Positions 47,408 through 56,329 of a stretch of 64,000 bases of DNA are shown in pieces. Position numbers and translations under genes: made by a program. Origin of the DNA: Flavobacterium sp. (GTDB taxonomy: Bacteria; Bacteroidota; Bacteroidia; Flavobacteriales; Flavobacteriaceae); NCBI GenBank assembly GCA_014379405.1, contig JACMLU010000023.1:124001-188000 (forward strand). Reading direction: 5' to 3'. The notes under the pieces were generated by a model that saw only the letters and a program-made list of their open reading frames with translations, was not told where the DNA came from and made no database searches. Each line of letters begins with the position of its first letter. Position 1 is the stretch's first letter.

Positions 47408-48883
47408 TTATAAATTTGTTTTTTTACTATTTATTAGTGCTTCCAGTAATTCAGACATATCAACTACAGCATAAGTAGAAGAATAATCAGAAACTGCATA
47501 AGGCAATATAAGACTGTTATTGTGAATTAGCGAACCACAGGAATAGACCACATTCGGAACATAGCCTTCGCGCTCTTCTTCTAAAGGGGTAAGCAGAGGT
47601 TCAGAAAGTCTTCCAATTTCTATGGAGGGATCATCCAGATCCAAGAGTGATGCTCCTACACAATACTGCCTCATAGCACCTACTCCGTGAGTTATCACAA
47701 GCCAACCTTCTTCTGTCCATAATGGTGATCCACAATTCCCAACTTGCGTGTATTCCCAAGGGTATTCTGGCCTTTGAATCAATAGCGGATTCTTCCATTC
47801 GTTGGGTCGTACTGAATACATTAGATAATTATTAACTCCATCTAACCTGGCCAACATTGCAAATTTTCCGTTTATTTTTTTGGGAAATAAAGCCATCCCT
47901 TTTCCTTGTGAACCTTCGCCATACAATGGCATCACACGAAACGTATAAAAATCTTCAGTAGTGATTAATTTTGGCAGTATGGAATGTCCATTATAGGCGG
48001 TGTATGTTCCCATTACACTCTCAGAACCATCATCATCAACAAAACGAACAAAACGAGCATCTTCAATTCCTCGACTTTCTGTTTCCGAAATTGGAAAAAT
48101 CACACGTTCCGAAATATCGGAATCGCGCTTGAATTCAATATCATAAAAAGAGTCCATCAACCAAATCACTTCTTCATAGGCTTCTCTTTTCTCTTTACTA
48201 ATAATTGGATTAGCTAGCTCTAAAGACAACGCATTTTTAAAAACAGAATATTCGAATACTTCAGGCAAATCATTCAGGATAGTGGAATAAATATCCAAGG
48301 TGTGCATTTCAGCCAATTTGGACAAAAAGCGTTTTTTGTTAAACATCATTTTGTGTAACATCTCGGCCTTTTCAATATCATCGCCAATGCGCATCATCCT
48401 TAGATTGTTGTCCTTGTCGATAATTCCCCTTCTAAATACGATGGACGAAACGTGTCCTTCTCCAGTAGCCCGAAAGGAAATGACCACGCGTACCTCTCCT
48501 TTTTCTAGACCCGATTGATCAAAATCTTGCACCATTGAAGGATTAAAAAAAGCCGAAGATTCGATGGAATATTCCATAGTAAGATAAGAACCAATAAGCA
48601 TTTTCTTGTCTTCTGACAGCTCTGTTTCACTGATTTGCATCTCGGCAATCAAGCCACTAATGTTCTCATAATGCTTATAAAAAATAGATGAAATACTTCG
48701 ATGGCGTCTGGAAAATCCTCTATTGATTTGTTCCAATATATGGCAAACATCAAAATTGTTCATCACTAAAATACGATTAACCAGATCTTTAGTCCTCTGT
48801 TCTCCGCTATAGAAGTACCTAGCAACAACCCTACTAGAATCGGGCAAAAACTTAATATTTTTTCGGGTGACAGAGACTTTCAT
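47408..48883 (-). CDS. Glycoside hydrolase family 130-like protein (mannoside phosphorylase-type)
   Basis: GIEDARFVRF, GTYTAYNGH, ARLDGVNNYLMYS, NCGSPLWTEEGWLVITHGVGAMRQYCVGASLLDLDDPS. Confidence 0.88.
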   Translation of the reverse strand: MKVSVTRKNIKFLPDSSRVVARYFYSGEQRTKDLVNRILVMNNFDVCHILEQINRGFSRRHRSISSIFYKHYENISGLIAEMQISETELSEDKKMLIGSYLTMEYSIESSAFFNPSMVQDFDQSGLEKGEVRVVISFRATGEGHVSSIVFRRGIIDKDNNLRMMRIGDDIEKAEMLHKMMFNKKRFLSKLAEMHTLDIYSTILNDLPEVFEYSVFKNALSLELANPIISKEKREAYEEVIWLMDSFYDIEFKRDSDISERVIFPISETESRGIEDARFVRFVDDDGSESVMGTYTAYNGHSILPKLITTEDFYTFRVMPLYGEGSQGKGMALFPKKINGKFAMLARLDGVNNYLMYSVRPNEWKNPLLIQRPEYPWEYTQVGNCGSPLWTEEGWLVITHGVGAMRQYCVGASLLDLDDPSIEIGRLSEPLLTPLEEEREGYVPNVVYSCGSLIHNNSLILPYAVSDYSSTYAVVDMSELLEALINSKKTNL

Positions 48884-49407
48884 AAAATAAAATTTAATTT
48901 AAAACACAAATAAGTAAATACACATAAGTTGCAACAAAAAAACATCCGATTTATTATCCCTTATCAAAATGTCGGTCAAAAAACATTCAACCTTCCTTTT
49001 GCATAAAAGACGTTTTGACTAAAATAAGAACTATACTTTTTCAGTTTTGGCGACTCTATATCAAATAGTTGAAACCAAGTACTGGTCATATCATTTTGGA
49101 AAATAAAGTCCTAAAAGAGTGAAAACTGTTTTTTTCGCAGGCAATACTTTCAAATATACAAAATTAATAATTTAGAAAATTGATTTTTAACTAATTACAC
49201 CTTGCACTCATATTCAATATTCTTCTAAAAAAAACATATAAGACCATAGAAGGGAAAATTCTTTTTGAGAGTTTTGTTCGACAGTAAAAGATTAAATTAA
49301 AGGCAGAACAACTGTTCTTGATATGCAAAAAATCGCTGCTCCTAAAAAAAATACTATTTTTGCATCCCGATTTAATCTTTAAATCATTCAATCTTTAAAT
49401 TAAAAAT

Positions 49408-50280
49408 ATGAAAGCATACGTTTTTCCAGGTCAAGGAGCTCAATTCACAGGAATGGGCAAAGACTTATATGATAATTCTGAATTAGCAAAATCACTTTTC
49501 GAAAAAGCCAATGAAATTCTAGGTTTCCGCATTACAGACATTATGTTTGAAGGAACAGCCGAGGAATTGAAAGAAACTAAAGTTACCCAACCGGCAATTT
49601 TCTTGCATTCGGTAATTTTGGCCAAAACCTTGGAAGATTTCAAACCAGAAATGGTAGCAGGACATTCTTTGGGCGAATTTTCAGCTTTGGTTGCCAATGG
49701 TGTTTTGTCGTTTGAAGACGGATTAAAATTAGTTTCACAACGCGCATTAGCAATGCAAAAAGCTTGTGAAATCAAACCTTCGACAATGGCAGCAGTTCTA
49801 GGATTAGCCGACAACATCGTGGAAGAAGTTTGCGCTTCAATCGACGGAATTGTTGTAGCTGCAAATTACAACTGTCCGGGACAATTAGTGATTTCAGGAG
49901 AAACTTCTGCAGTAGAAATAGCCTGCGAAGCAATGAAAGTTGCCGGCGCAAAAAGAGCTTTATTATTACCCGTTGGTGGTGGTTTTCACTCGCCAATGAT
50001 GGAACCGGCAAGAGAAGAATTGGCCGCAGCTATTGAAGCAACTACATTTTCGACGCCAATTTGTCCAGTGTATCAAAACGTAACCGCAGCAGCCGTTTCT
50101 GATGCTAACGAAATCAAGAAAAACTTAATTATCCAATTGACAGCTCCAGTAAAATGGACACAATCCGTGCAACAAATGATTGCCGATGGAGCGACTTTGT
50201 TTACCGAAGTTGGCCCAGGAAAAGTCCTAGCCGGATTAATTGGAAAAATTGATAGAGAAGCTGCGACAGCGAACGCTTAA
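49408..50280 (+). CDS. fabD: ACP S-malonyltransferase
   Basis: FPGQGAQFTGMGKDLY, MVAGHSLGEFSALVA, GGGFHSPMMEPA, EVGPGKVLAGL. Confidence 0.97.
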   Translation: MKAYVFPGQGAQFTGMGKDLYDNSELAKSLFEKANEILGFRITDIMFEGTAEELKETKVTQPAIFLHSVILAKTLEDFKPEMVAGHSLGEFSALVANGVLSFEDGLKLVSQRALAMQKACEIKPSTMAAVLGLADNIVEEVCASIDGIVVAANYNCPGQLVISGETSAVEIACEAMKVAGAKRALLLPVGGGFHSPMMEPAREELAAAIEATTFSTPICPVYQNVTAAAVSDANEIKKNLIIQLTAPVKWTQSVQQMIADGATLFTEVGPGKVLAGLIGKIDREAATANA

Positions 50281-50373
50281 AAAGTATTCAGTGGTCAGTT
50301 TTTAGTGATCCGTTTATAAATAGAGTCCTCATAAACCTATGTTTGTGGGGATTTTTTTACTTTGGTTTAATAG

Positions 50374-50700
50374 CTACAATTGCTTCGCTTCCTCGCAATG
50401 ATTATTGATTATTCCAGTAATCAAATAATTCTGATTCATTTTTTCAAAGAAAATATACCAAGTGGTTCGATTGTTAGAATTGTAAAAAATGTATCTGGAA
50501 CCTAGGTATTTTAGGCTTTTTGGACTTAATCTATGTGGACTTAATTTAATGTTTTCTGGAACTGCATCGTAAATTTTCGAAACATATTCATCGGCTGTTT
50601 CGATAAAACCAAAATATTCTTTTTTGTACAAAATACGAACCAAATCATCCAAGAAATCAATTACGTGTGGCGTAAAAACAACTTTTATTTTCCCCACCAT
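50374..50700 (-). CDS. RelE/ParE-like toxin of a type II toxin-antitoxin pair
   Basis: ~108 aa, VVFTPHVIDFLDDLVRILYKKEYFGFIETADEYVSKIYD...YIFYNSNNRTTWYIFFEKMNQNYLITGIINNH; 16-nt overlap with the upstream small ORF. Confidence 0.78.
   Translation of the reverse strand: MVGKIKVVFTPHVIDFLDDLVRILYKKEYFGFIETADEYVSKIYDAVPENIKLSPHRLSPKSLKYLGSRYIFYNSNNRTTWYIFFEKMNQNYLITGIINNHCEEAKQL
50378..50402 (-). repeat. Second copy of the TCATTGCGAGG(A)AGCGAAGCAAT word, inside the toxin 3' end
   Basis: Minus strand ATCATTGCGAGGAAGCGAAGCAATTG encodes NHCEEAKQL. Confidence 0.75.
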
Positions 50701-50879
50701 TCTCTAATTCTTCTAATAGATTCGGCTTTGGCTTCTTCGAGAGTATAACCATTTTTAAATTCTTCATCAAAATCAAAAGTGGCTCTATCAATTCCTTTCG
50801 ATTTAAGTTTTGAAGATTCATAAGTCACAGCAGGTTCTTCTACTTTGGTTATTTTCGGATTTTCTTTTTTAGGATTCAT
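50685..50879 (-). CDS. Small antitoxin-like protein (DUF2683-type)
   Basis: 64 aa, KSKGIDRATFDFDEEFKNGYTLEEAKAESIRRIREWWGK, overlaps toxin start. Confidence 0.7.
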   Translation of the reverse strand: MNPKKENPKITKVEEPAVTYESSKLKSKGIDRATFDFDEEFKNGYTLEEAKAESIRRIREWWGK

Positions 50880-50925
50880 AACTGTTGTTTTACGTAACGA
50901 ATTTACAACTAATTCTTTATACCAA

Positions 50926-50960
50926 AAAATCCTAAATTACCAACTTGATAATTTAGGATT
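50926..50960. terminator. Hairpin between galE and the TA pair
   Basis: AATCCTAAATTACCAACTTGATAATTTAGGATT. Confidence 0.65.
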
Positions 50961-50987
50961 CTTGTTTAACTGCAATCTGCAATCTGA

Positions 50988-52004
50988 TTACTGCTGTCTA
51001 ACCTTCTGTTCCCATTTCCAAGCACTTGCCATTGCTTCTTCTAATGTTAATTCCGATTTCCAACCCAAAACATTGTTGGCTTTATCGGTATTAGCATAAG
51101 CCGAAGTAATATCGCCTTCTCTGCGAGGCACTATTTTATAAGGCAGTTTTTGTCCGCTTACTTTCTCGAATGCGTGAATCACTTCCAGAACCGAGCTTCC
51201 GGTTCCTGTTCCCAGATTGAAAATCTCGACCTTGTCTAAATTCTTTTTATCCAATAAACGTTTAATTGCAATAACGTGAGCTTTCGCCAAATCGACTACG
51301 TGAATGTAATCGCGAATGCAAGTTCCGTCTGGAGTAGGATAATCATCACCGAAAACTGATAATTCATTTCGTAAACCCAATCCGGTTTGAGTGATAAACG
51401 GTACTAAATTCTGAGGAACTCCCAATGGCAATTCACCAATTTCGACTGATGGATGCGCTCCAATCGGGTTGAAATAACGCAACAAAATTGCATTGATATT
51501 GGTAACTCTGGCAGTATCAGTTATGATTTCTTCGCCTATTTGTTTGGTATTTCCGTAAGGCGACATTGCCGTTTGAATGGCTGCATCTTCAGTAATAGGC
51601 ATTTTTTCGGCTTGACCGTAAACCGTACAAGATGAACTAAAAATAAAGTTAGATTCAGGTAGTTTTTGTAATTCTTGAAGCAAATAAACCAAGCTGTTGA
51701 TGTTGTTTTCATAATACAGCAATGGATTTCCAACACTTTCACCAACCGCTTTGGAAGCCGCAAAATGAATTACTCCCGAAATATCTTGGTGCTTTTTGAA
51801 AAAATCCTGAACTTTTGCTTTATCACGCAAATCCAACTTTTCGAAAAGCGGTTTTTTGTTAGTGATGGCAACAATTCCTTTTAAAACTTCTTCCGAAGAA
51901 TTCGAAAGATCATCAACGATCACAACTTCAAAACCTTGATTTTGCAATTCAACCACGGTATGCGAACCGATAAAACCCAATCCTCCTGTTACTAGTATTT
52001 TCAT
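50988..52004 (-). CDS. galE: UDP-glucose 4-epimerase
   Basis: MKILVTGGLGFIGSHTVVELQNQGFEVVIVDDLSNS, SPYGNTKQIGEEII, DGTCIRDYIHVVDLAKAH. Confidence 0.96.
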   Translation of the reverse strand: MKILVTGGLGFIGSHTVVELQNQGFEVVIVDDLSNSSEEVLKGIVAITNKKPLFEKLDLRDKAKVQDFFKKHQDISGVIHFAASKAVGESVGNPLLYYENNINSLVYLLQELQKLPESNFIFSSSCTVYGQAEKMPITEDAAIQTAMSPYGNTKQIGEEIITDTARVTNINAILLRYFNPIGAHPSVEIGELPLGVPQNLVPFITQTGLGLRNELSVFGDDYPTPDGTCIRDYIHVVDLAKAHVIAIKRLLDKKNLDKVEIFNLGTGTGSSVLEVIHAFEKVSGQKLPYKIVPRREGDITSAYANTDKANNVLGWKSELTLEEAMASAWKWEQKVRQQ

Positions 52005-52014
52005 ATTTATTTTT

Positions 52015-52455
52015 TTATATCGTAGGTAATTTAAAAGCTTGTCTGGCAATGAGTACCCATTTGCTTTTTTGCTTTTGCCAAACCAGCATTATCCCAATTT
52101 TTATATCTTTATCTATTCCTCCATCTTTGGTGTGAGCTACTAAATTATGTCGTACTACGGCATTATCTCCAACAATTTCAATAGTTTGATTTTGAAACTC
52201 AATGGTTACGAAATCTGATTCTCCATTCGCTATTTTTTCTATAAACACCTCTTGGTTTTGCACCAGTCCACTAGAATGTCCATAACTCAACCCTGTTGAA
52301 GTTAGCTCCTTCAATTTAGCTCCATTGGCATCAATCATTGCTTGACGCAAAGTTTCGACACGAGTAGCAACAGCTATTTCGTCTTTAGATTTATTCTGAG
52401 CCAAACCTGAAAACTGAAAAAAAACTAGGGCTAGTGTTGCTAAAAAATATTTCAT
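52015..52455 (-). CDS. Nuclear transport factor 2 family (DUF4440-like) protein
   Basis: Signal peptide; RQAMIDANGAKLKELTSTGLSYGHSSGLVQNQEVFIEKIANG; internal ATG preferred to 52479. Confidence 0.85.
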   Translation of the reverse strand: MKYFLATLALVFFQFSGLAQNKSKDEIAVATRVETLRQAMIDANGAKLKELTSTGLSYGHSSGLVQNQEVFIEKIANGESDFVTIEFQNQTIEIVGDNAVVRHNLVAHTKDGGIDKDIKIGIMLVWQKQKSKWVLIARQAFKLPTI

Positions 52456-52593
52456 ATGTTGATATTTATTGTTTTTCATTGGTCATATGTAATTCGCATA
52501 TCATCATTGGTGTTTATCTCATCGGTTATTATTTTATTTTGGTATTCGATGACTTTCAATTGCGACCAATTATCGGTTATGCTCATTTCATTA

Positions 52594-53727
52594 TTATTTA
52601 TTTAAAAATTCTAAAACTGAATCTGTAATAAACTTGATTTGCTCATCGTCTAATTCGGTGTGCATTGGCAAGGCAATTACTTCTTTTACCAATTGATTGG
52701 TCACCGGAAAATCCTCTTCTTTGTAACGAGAATCAACGTAGGCTTTTTGCGAATGCAATGGAATTGGATAATAAATCGCACAAGGAATGCCTTTGTCTAA
52801 CAAGTGTTGCATCAAGGCATCTCGGTCAGCATCTATAATTCTCAACACATATTGATGAAAAACGTGACAGTCGCAAATCTCGCAAATACTTGGTGCGATG
52901 ATGTTTTTGTGTCCTTCAAAAGCCGCAGTATATTTTCTGGCAGCATTTTGACGTGCCGTATTGTATTCGTCTAACAAAGGTAATTTGGCATTCAAAACCG
53001 CAGCTTGAATACTGTCTAATCTTGAATTTACGCCAACCACATCATGATGATAACGTTCGTACATTCCGTGGTTTACGATTCCTCTAATTTTGTGTGCCAA
53101 AGCATCGTCATTAGTAAAAATAGCTCCTCCATCACCATAACAGCCCAAATTTTTGGAAGGGAAAAATGAGGTAGAACCAACATTTCCAATCACTCCTGCT
53201 TTCTTTTTGGTTCCGTCAGAAAACTTGCAATTAGCACCAATAGCTTGTGCATTGTCTTCAATTACATACAAGTTATGTTCTTTGGCAATAGACATAATCG
53301 CTTCCATATTGGCAGCACGACCAAACAAATGTACTGGCACAATGGCTTTGGTTTTTGGTGTAATCGCTTTTTTGATGGCTTCGATAGAAATATTCATATT
53401 TACCATATCGACATCGACCAAAACTGGTGTGAGTTGCAACAAAGCGATTACTTCAACTGTTGCGGCAAAGGTAAAATCGGCAGTAATTACCTCATCGCCT
53501 GGTTTTAAATCCAGTCCCATCATAGCAATTTGCAAAGCATCGGTTCCGTTGGCACAAGGAATTACGTGCTTAACATCAAGATATTCTTCTAGGTTTTTTT
53601 GAAATTGGTGAACTTGCGGTCCGTTAATGTAGGTGTTGGTGTCAAGAACTTCTTGGATTGAAGTGTTTACGGTATCTTTTATTTTATCATATTGACTTTT
53701 CAAGTCAACCATTTGCAATTTTTTCAT
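52594..53727 (-). CDS. DegT/DnrJ/EryC1/StrS family aminotransferase
   Basis: HVIPCANGTDALQIAMMGLDLKPGDEVI, EDNAQAIGA, SFFPSKNLGCYGDGGAIFTND. Confidence 0.95.
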   Translation of the reverse strand: MKKLQMVDLKSQYDKIKDTVNTSIQEVLDTNTYINGPQVHQFQKNLEEYLDVKHVIPCANGTDALQIAMMGLDLKPGDEVITADFTFAATVEVIALLQLTPVLVDVDMVNMNISIEAIKKAITPKTKAIVPVHLFGRAANMEAIMSIAKEHNLYVIEDNAQAIGANCKFSDGTKKKAGVIGNVGSTSFFPSKNLGCYGDGGAIFTNDDALAHKIRGIVNHGMYERYHHDVVGVNSRLDSIQAAVLNAKLPLLDEYNTARQNAARKYTAAFEGHKNIIAPSICEICDCHVFHQYVLRIIDADRDALMQHLLDKGIPCAIYYPIPLHSQKAYVDSRYKEEDFPVTNQLVKEVIALPMHTELDDEQIKFITDSVLEFLNK

Positions 53728-53870
53728 TTAATCTTTTATTTAAAGTTCATTTAAAACAAAATTCACATAGCGCATCAAGTTTTAAATTCAGAACAAAAAT
53801 AGGGATTTTAGGAGAATGATTTTATAGATATTTAAAAGAAAACGTATTTTAGCCGCAGAAATTTTTTGAT

Positions 53871-55106
53871 ATGCTTTTTCTCTACAACATAATTGTTCAA
53901 ATTGCGAATTTTTCATTGAAAATCGTCGCTCAATTCAGCCCAAAAATTAAACTTTTTATTGATGGTCGGAAACCTGTTTTTGAAATTTTAAAATCTAAAA
54001 TAAAGCCAACAGACAAAACCATTTGGTTTCACGCTGCTTCTCTTGGCGAATATGAGCAAGGTTTGCCCGTGATTGAAAAAATAAAACAAAAATTCCCAAA
54101 TCATAAAATCGTGATTACTTTTTTCTCGCCTTCAGGTTATGAAGTCCGAAAAAATAACACCGTTGCCGATGTTACCGTCTATTTGCCTTTGGACACCAAA
54201 AAAAATGCCCAACATTTTTTGAAACTGGTTCATCCAGAAATGGTATTCTTTATCAAATACGAATATTGGCCGAATTATTTGAATGAACTTCGAAAACTAA
54301 AAACACCAACTTATTTGATTTCGGGAATTTTCAGGGAAAACCAAATGTTCTTCAAATGGTATGGCGGATTCTACAGAAAAGCATTAGACACTTTCACTTA
54401 CTTTTTTGTACAAAATGAAAGTTCAAAAAAATTGTTGTTACAATTAAGCAAAACCAATGTCTCAGTTTCTGGCGACACACGTTTTGACCGAGTGGTTGCT
54501 ATTTTGGAAAAAGACAATTCTCTCAATTTTATTGAAGCATTTAAAAACGACACCTTGACTATTGTAGTGGGAAGTTCTTGGCCAAAAGATGAAAGTTTAT
54601 TAGTAGATTATATCAATCAAACTACCGAGAAAGTCAAGTTTATCATTGCTCCGCACAACATCAAAGCAGAGCAAATTCAAGAATTGAAAAATTCAATTTC
54701 CAAAAAAACGGTACTGTTTTCAGAAAAAGAAACCAATAATCTGGCGGATTTCGATGTTTTTATCATAGATACAATTGGTATTCTGACCAAGATTTACAGT
54801 TATGCTGATATTGCTTATGTTGGTGGTGGTTTTGGAAATCCAGGCGTTCACAATATCTTGGAACCCGCTACTTTTGGAGTTCCAATTGTTATTGGTTCCA
54901 ATTTTTCCCATTTTGCAGAAGCAACGGCATTGGTAAATATGGAAGGTTGTATTTCTATTGCCAATAAAAACGAGCTTATTGATGCTTTTTCAAATTTAAT
55001 TACCAATGATGATATCCGAAACGAAAAAGGCCATATTTGCAGCACTTTTGTACAAATGAACAAAGGGGCAACAGCTATCATAATGAATAACATATCCTTA
55101 ACATAA
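53871..55106 (+). CDS. waaA: 3-deoxy-D-manno-octulosonic acid transferase
   Basis: WFHAASLGEYEQGLPVIEKIKQKFPNHKIVITFFSPSGYEV, KYEYWPNYL, DTIGILTKIYSYADIAYVGGGFGNPGVHNILEPATFG. Confidence 0.94.
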   Translation: MLFLYNIIVQIANFSLKIVAQFSPKIKLFIDGRKPVFEILKSKIKPTDKTIWFHAASLGEYEQGLPVIEKIKQKFPNHKIVITFFSPSGYEVRKNNTVADVTVYLPLDTKKNAQHFLKLVHPEMVFFIKYEYWPNYLNELRKLKTPTYLISGIFRENQMFFKWYGGFYRKALDTFTYFFVQNESSKKLLLQLSKTNVSVSGDTRFDRVVAILEKDNSLNFIEAFKNDTLTIVVGSSWPKDESLLVDYINQTTEKVKFIIAPHNIKAEQIQELKNSISKKTVLFSEKETNNLADFDVFIIDTIGILTKIYSYADIAYVGGGFGNPGVHNILEPATFGVPIVIGSNFSHFAEATALVNMEGCISIANKNELIDAFSNLITNDDIRNEKGHICSTFVQMNKGATAIIMNNISLT

Positions 55107-55410
55107 ACCTGCAGAATTTTGTAGTCCTATTTTTCAATTAAAGACTAAAAAGCAGCTGTATTTGAATAAATAAACTTAAAAACCACAATTTGAATAGTAA
55201 ATAAACCCTGACAGCCTTTCACCCAAGTGGAATCAATAGTTATAATTACACCCCTAAAAAAGCCTTACACGACGCCATTTTTTAAAAAAGAGTGGTAAAT
55301 TTTAGCAAATTGCATTATTGATGCACAAGTTCAGACTAAAGAGAATAAAACAAATGAATATTATTTTTCAAAAAAAATATAAAAAAATATTTTACCTATT
55401 AAAAAATTTA

Positions 55411-55418
55411 TATCTTTG
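55411..55418 (+). promoter_or_regulatory. Putative -7 box TATCTTTG upstream of the small lipoprotein
   Basis: TAnnTTTG 38 bp upstream of ATG 55456. Confidence 0.55.
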
Positions 55419-55455
55419 CCCCGAATTAATAATTAACCTTTTATAATTAAGTAAG

Positions 55456-55656
55456 ATGAAAAAAGTACTTTTAAGTTTAGCCGTTGTTGCTGTATTGACT
55501 GTTGTATCATGTAAAAAAGCTGAAGCTCCTGTTGAAGGAACTACTGTAGATACTACTGCTGTTGTTGTTGATACTACTGCTGTAGTTGTTGACTCTACTA
55601 CAGTTACTACTGACACTACTGCTGTTGCTCCAGCTGCTGAAACTCCAGCTAAGTAA
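55456..55656 (+). CDS. Small low-complexity lipoprotein with DTTAVVV repeats
   Basis: Lipobox LTVVSCKKAEAP; good promoter and terminator; repeat-rich C-terminus. Confidence 0.75.
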   Translation: MKKVLLSLAVVAVLTVVSCKKAEAPVEGTTVDTTAVVVDTTAVVVDSTTVTTDTTAVAPAAETPAK

Positions 55657-55679
55657 TTCTAAATTACAGAAAAAAAAAA

Positions 55680-55708
55680 TAAGCTACGCATTGCGTGGCT
55701 TTTTTTTA
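55680..55708 (+). terminator. Intrinsic terminator of the small lipoprotein gene
   Basis: AAGCTACGCATTGCGTGGCTTTTTTTT. Confidence 0.8.
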
Positions 55709-55775
55709 TTCCTGTTTTGAAGTAAACTTCAGATGCACCTCTCAAATAAGGATAGCTTATTTGTAAGAAAATCAA

Positions 55776-55812
55776 AAAAAGCCATAGACTAAAAAGTGCT
55801 ATGGCTTTTTTG
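55776..55812. terminator. Hairpin AAAAAAGCCATAG...CTATGGCTTTTTT
   Basis: Long inverted repeat with U-tract potential on both strands. Confidence 0.7.
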
Positions 55813-55900
55813 GTTAAACTGAATTATATCTAATTCTATCTGAAAAATATAGTAATTCGCTTTCAAATAGATTTCACAAAACTGCAAGTTTATAAAAATA

Positions 55901-55941
55901 AAAAACCGCAAAGAATTAAAAATTAATTCTTTACGGCTTTT
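55901..55941 (-). terminator. Terminator downstream of tRNA-Leu
   Basis: AAAAACCGCAAAGAATTAAAAATTAATTCTTTACGGCTTTT. Confidence 0.7.
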
Positions 55942-55945
55942 CTAG

Positions 55946-56031
55946 TACTCAGAGCGGGACTTGAACCCGCACGAACATTGCTGTTCACTGGATTTTAAGT
56001 CCAGCGTGTCTACCAATTTCACCATCCGAGC
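55946..56031 (-). tRNA. tRNA-Leu (anticodon TAA)
   Basis: 86-nt class II tRNA; reverse strand GCTCGGATGGTGAAATTGGTAGACACGCTGGACTTAAAATCCAG..., loop CTTAAAA. Confidence 0.96.
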
Positions 56032-56111
56032 ATTTTGCTTTTCGATGTTATATCTAATTTTTAGAAAAAATTAATTAAATACAGCCACCATACCAGCATT
56101 ATATGGTTTTG

Positions 56112-56184
56112 AGCGAAAAACGGGGCTCGAACCCGCGACCTCGACCTTGGCAAGGTCGCGCTCTACCAACTGAGCTATTTTCGC
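56112..56184 (-). tRNA. tRNA-Gly (anticodon GCC)
   Basis: Reverse strand GCGAAAATAGCTCAGTTGGTAGAGCGCGACCTTGCCAAGGTCGAGGTCGCGGGTTCGAGCCCCGTTTTTCGCT. Confidence 0.97.
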
Positions 56185-56329
56185 ATTTTCATCCTAATAA
56201 GAACTCAATACTTGTTCTGTATTGCGGATGCAAATTTAATACATTAATTCAATTACACAAGCCTTTTTTACAAAAAATACACAGACAAAATATAACCTTC
56301 TGATAACCCTAACTTTAAATACTAAGAAA

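Noticed and set aside
53153-53602. 149-aa plus-strand ORF opposite the DegT-type aminotransferase
   Set aside because: Overlaps a certain CDS on the other strand; no independent evidence.
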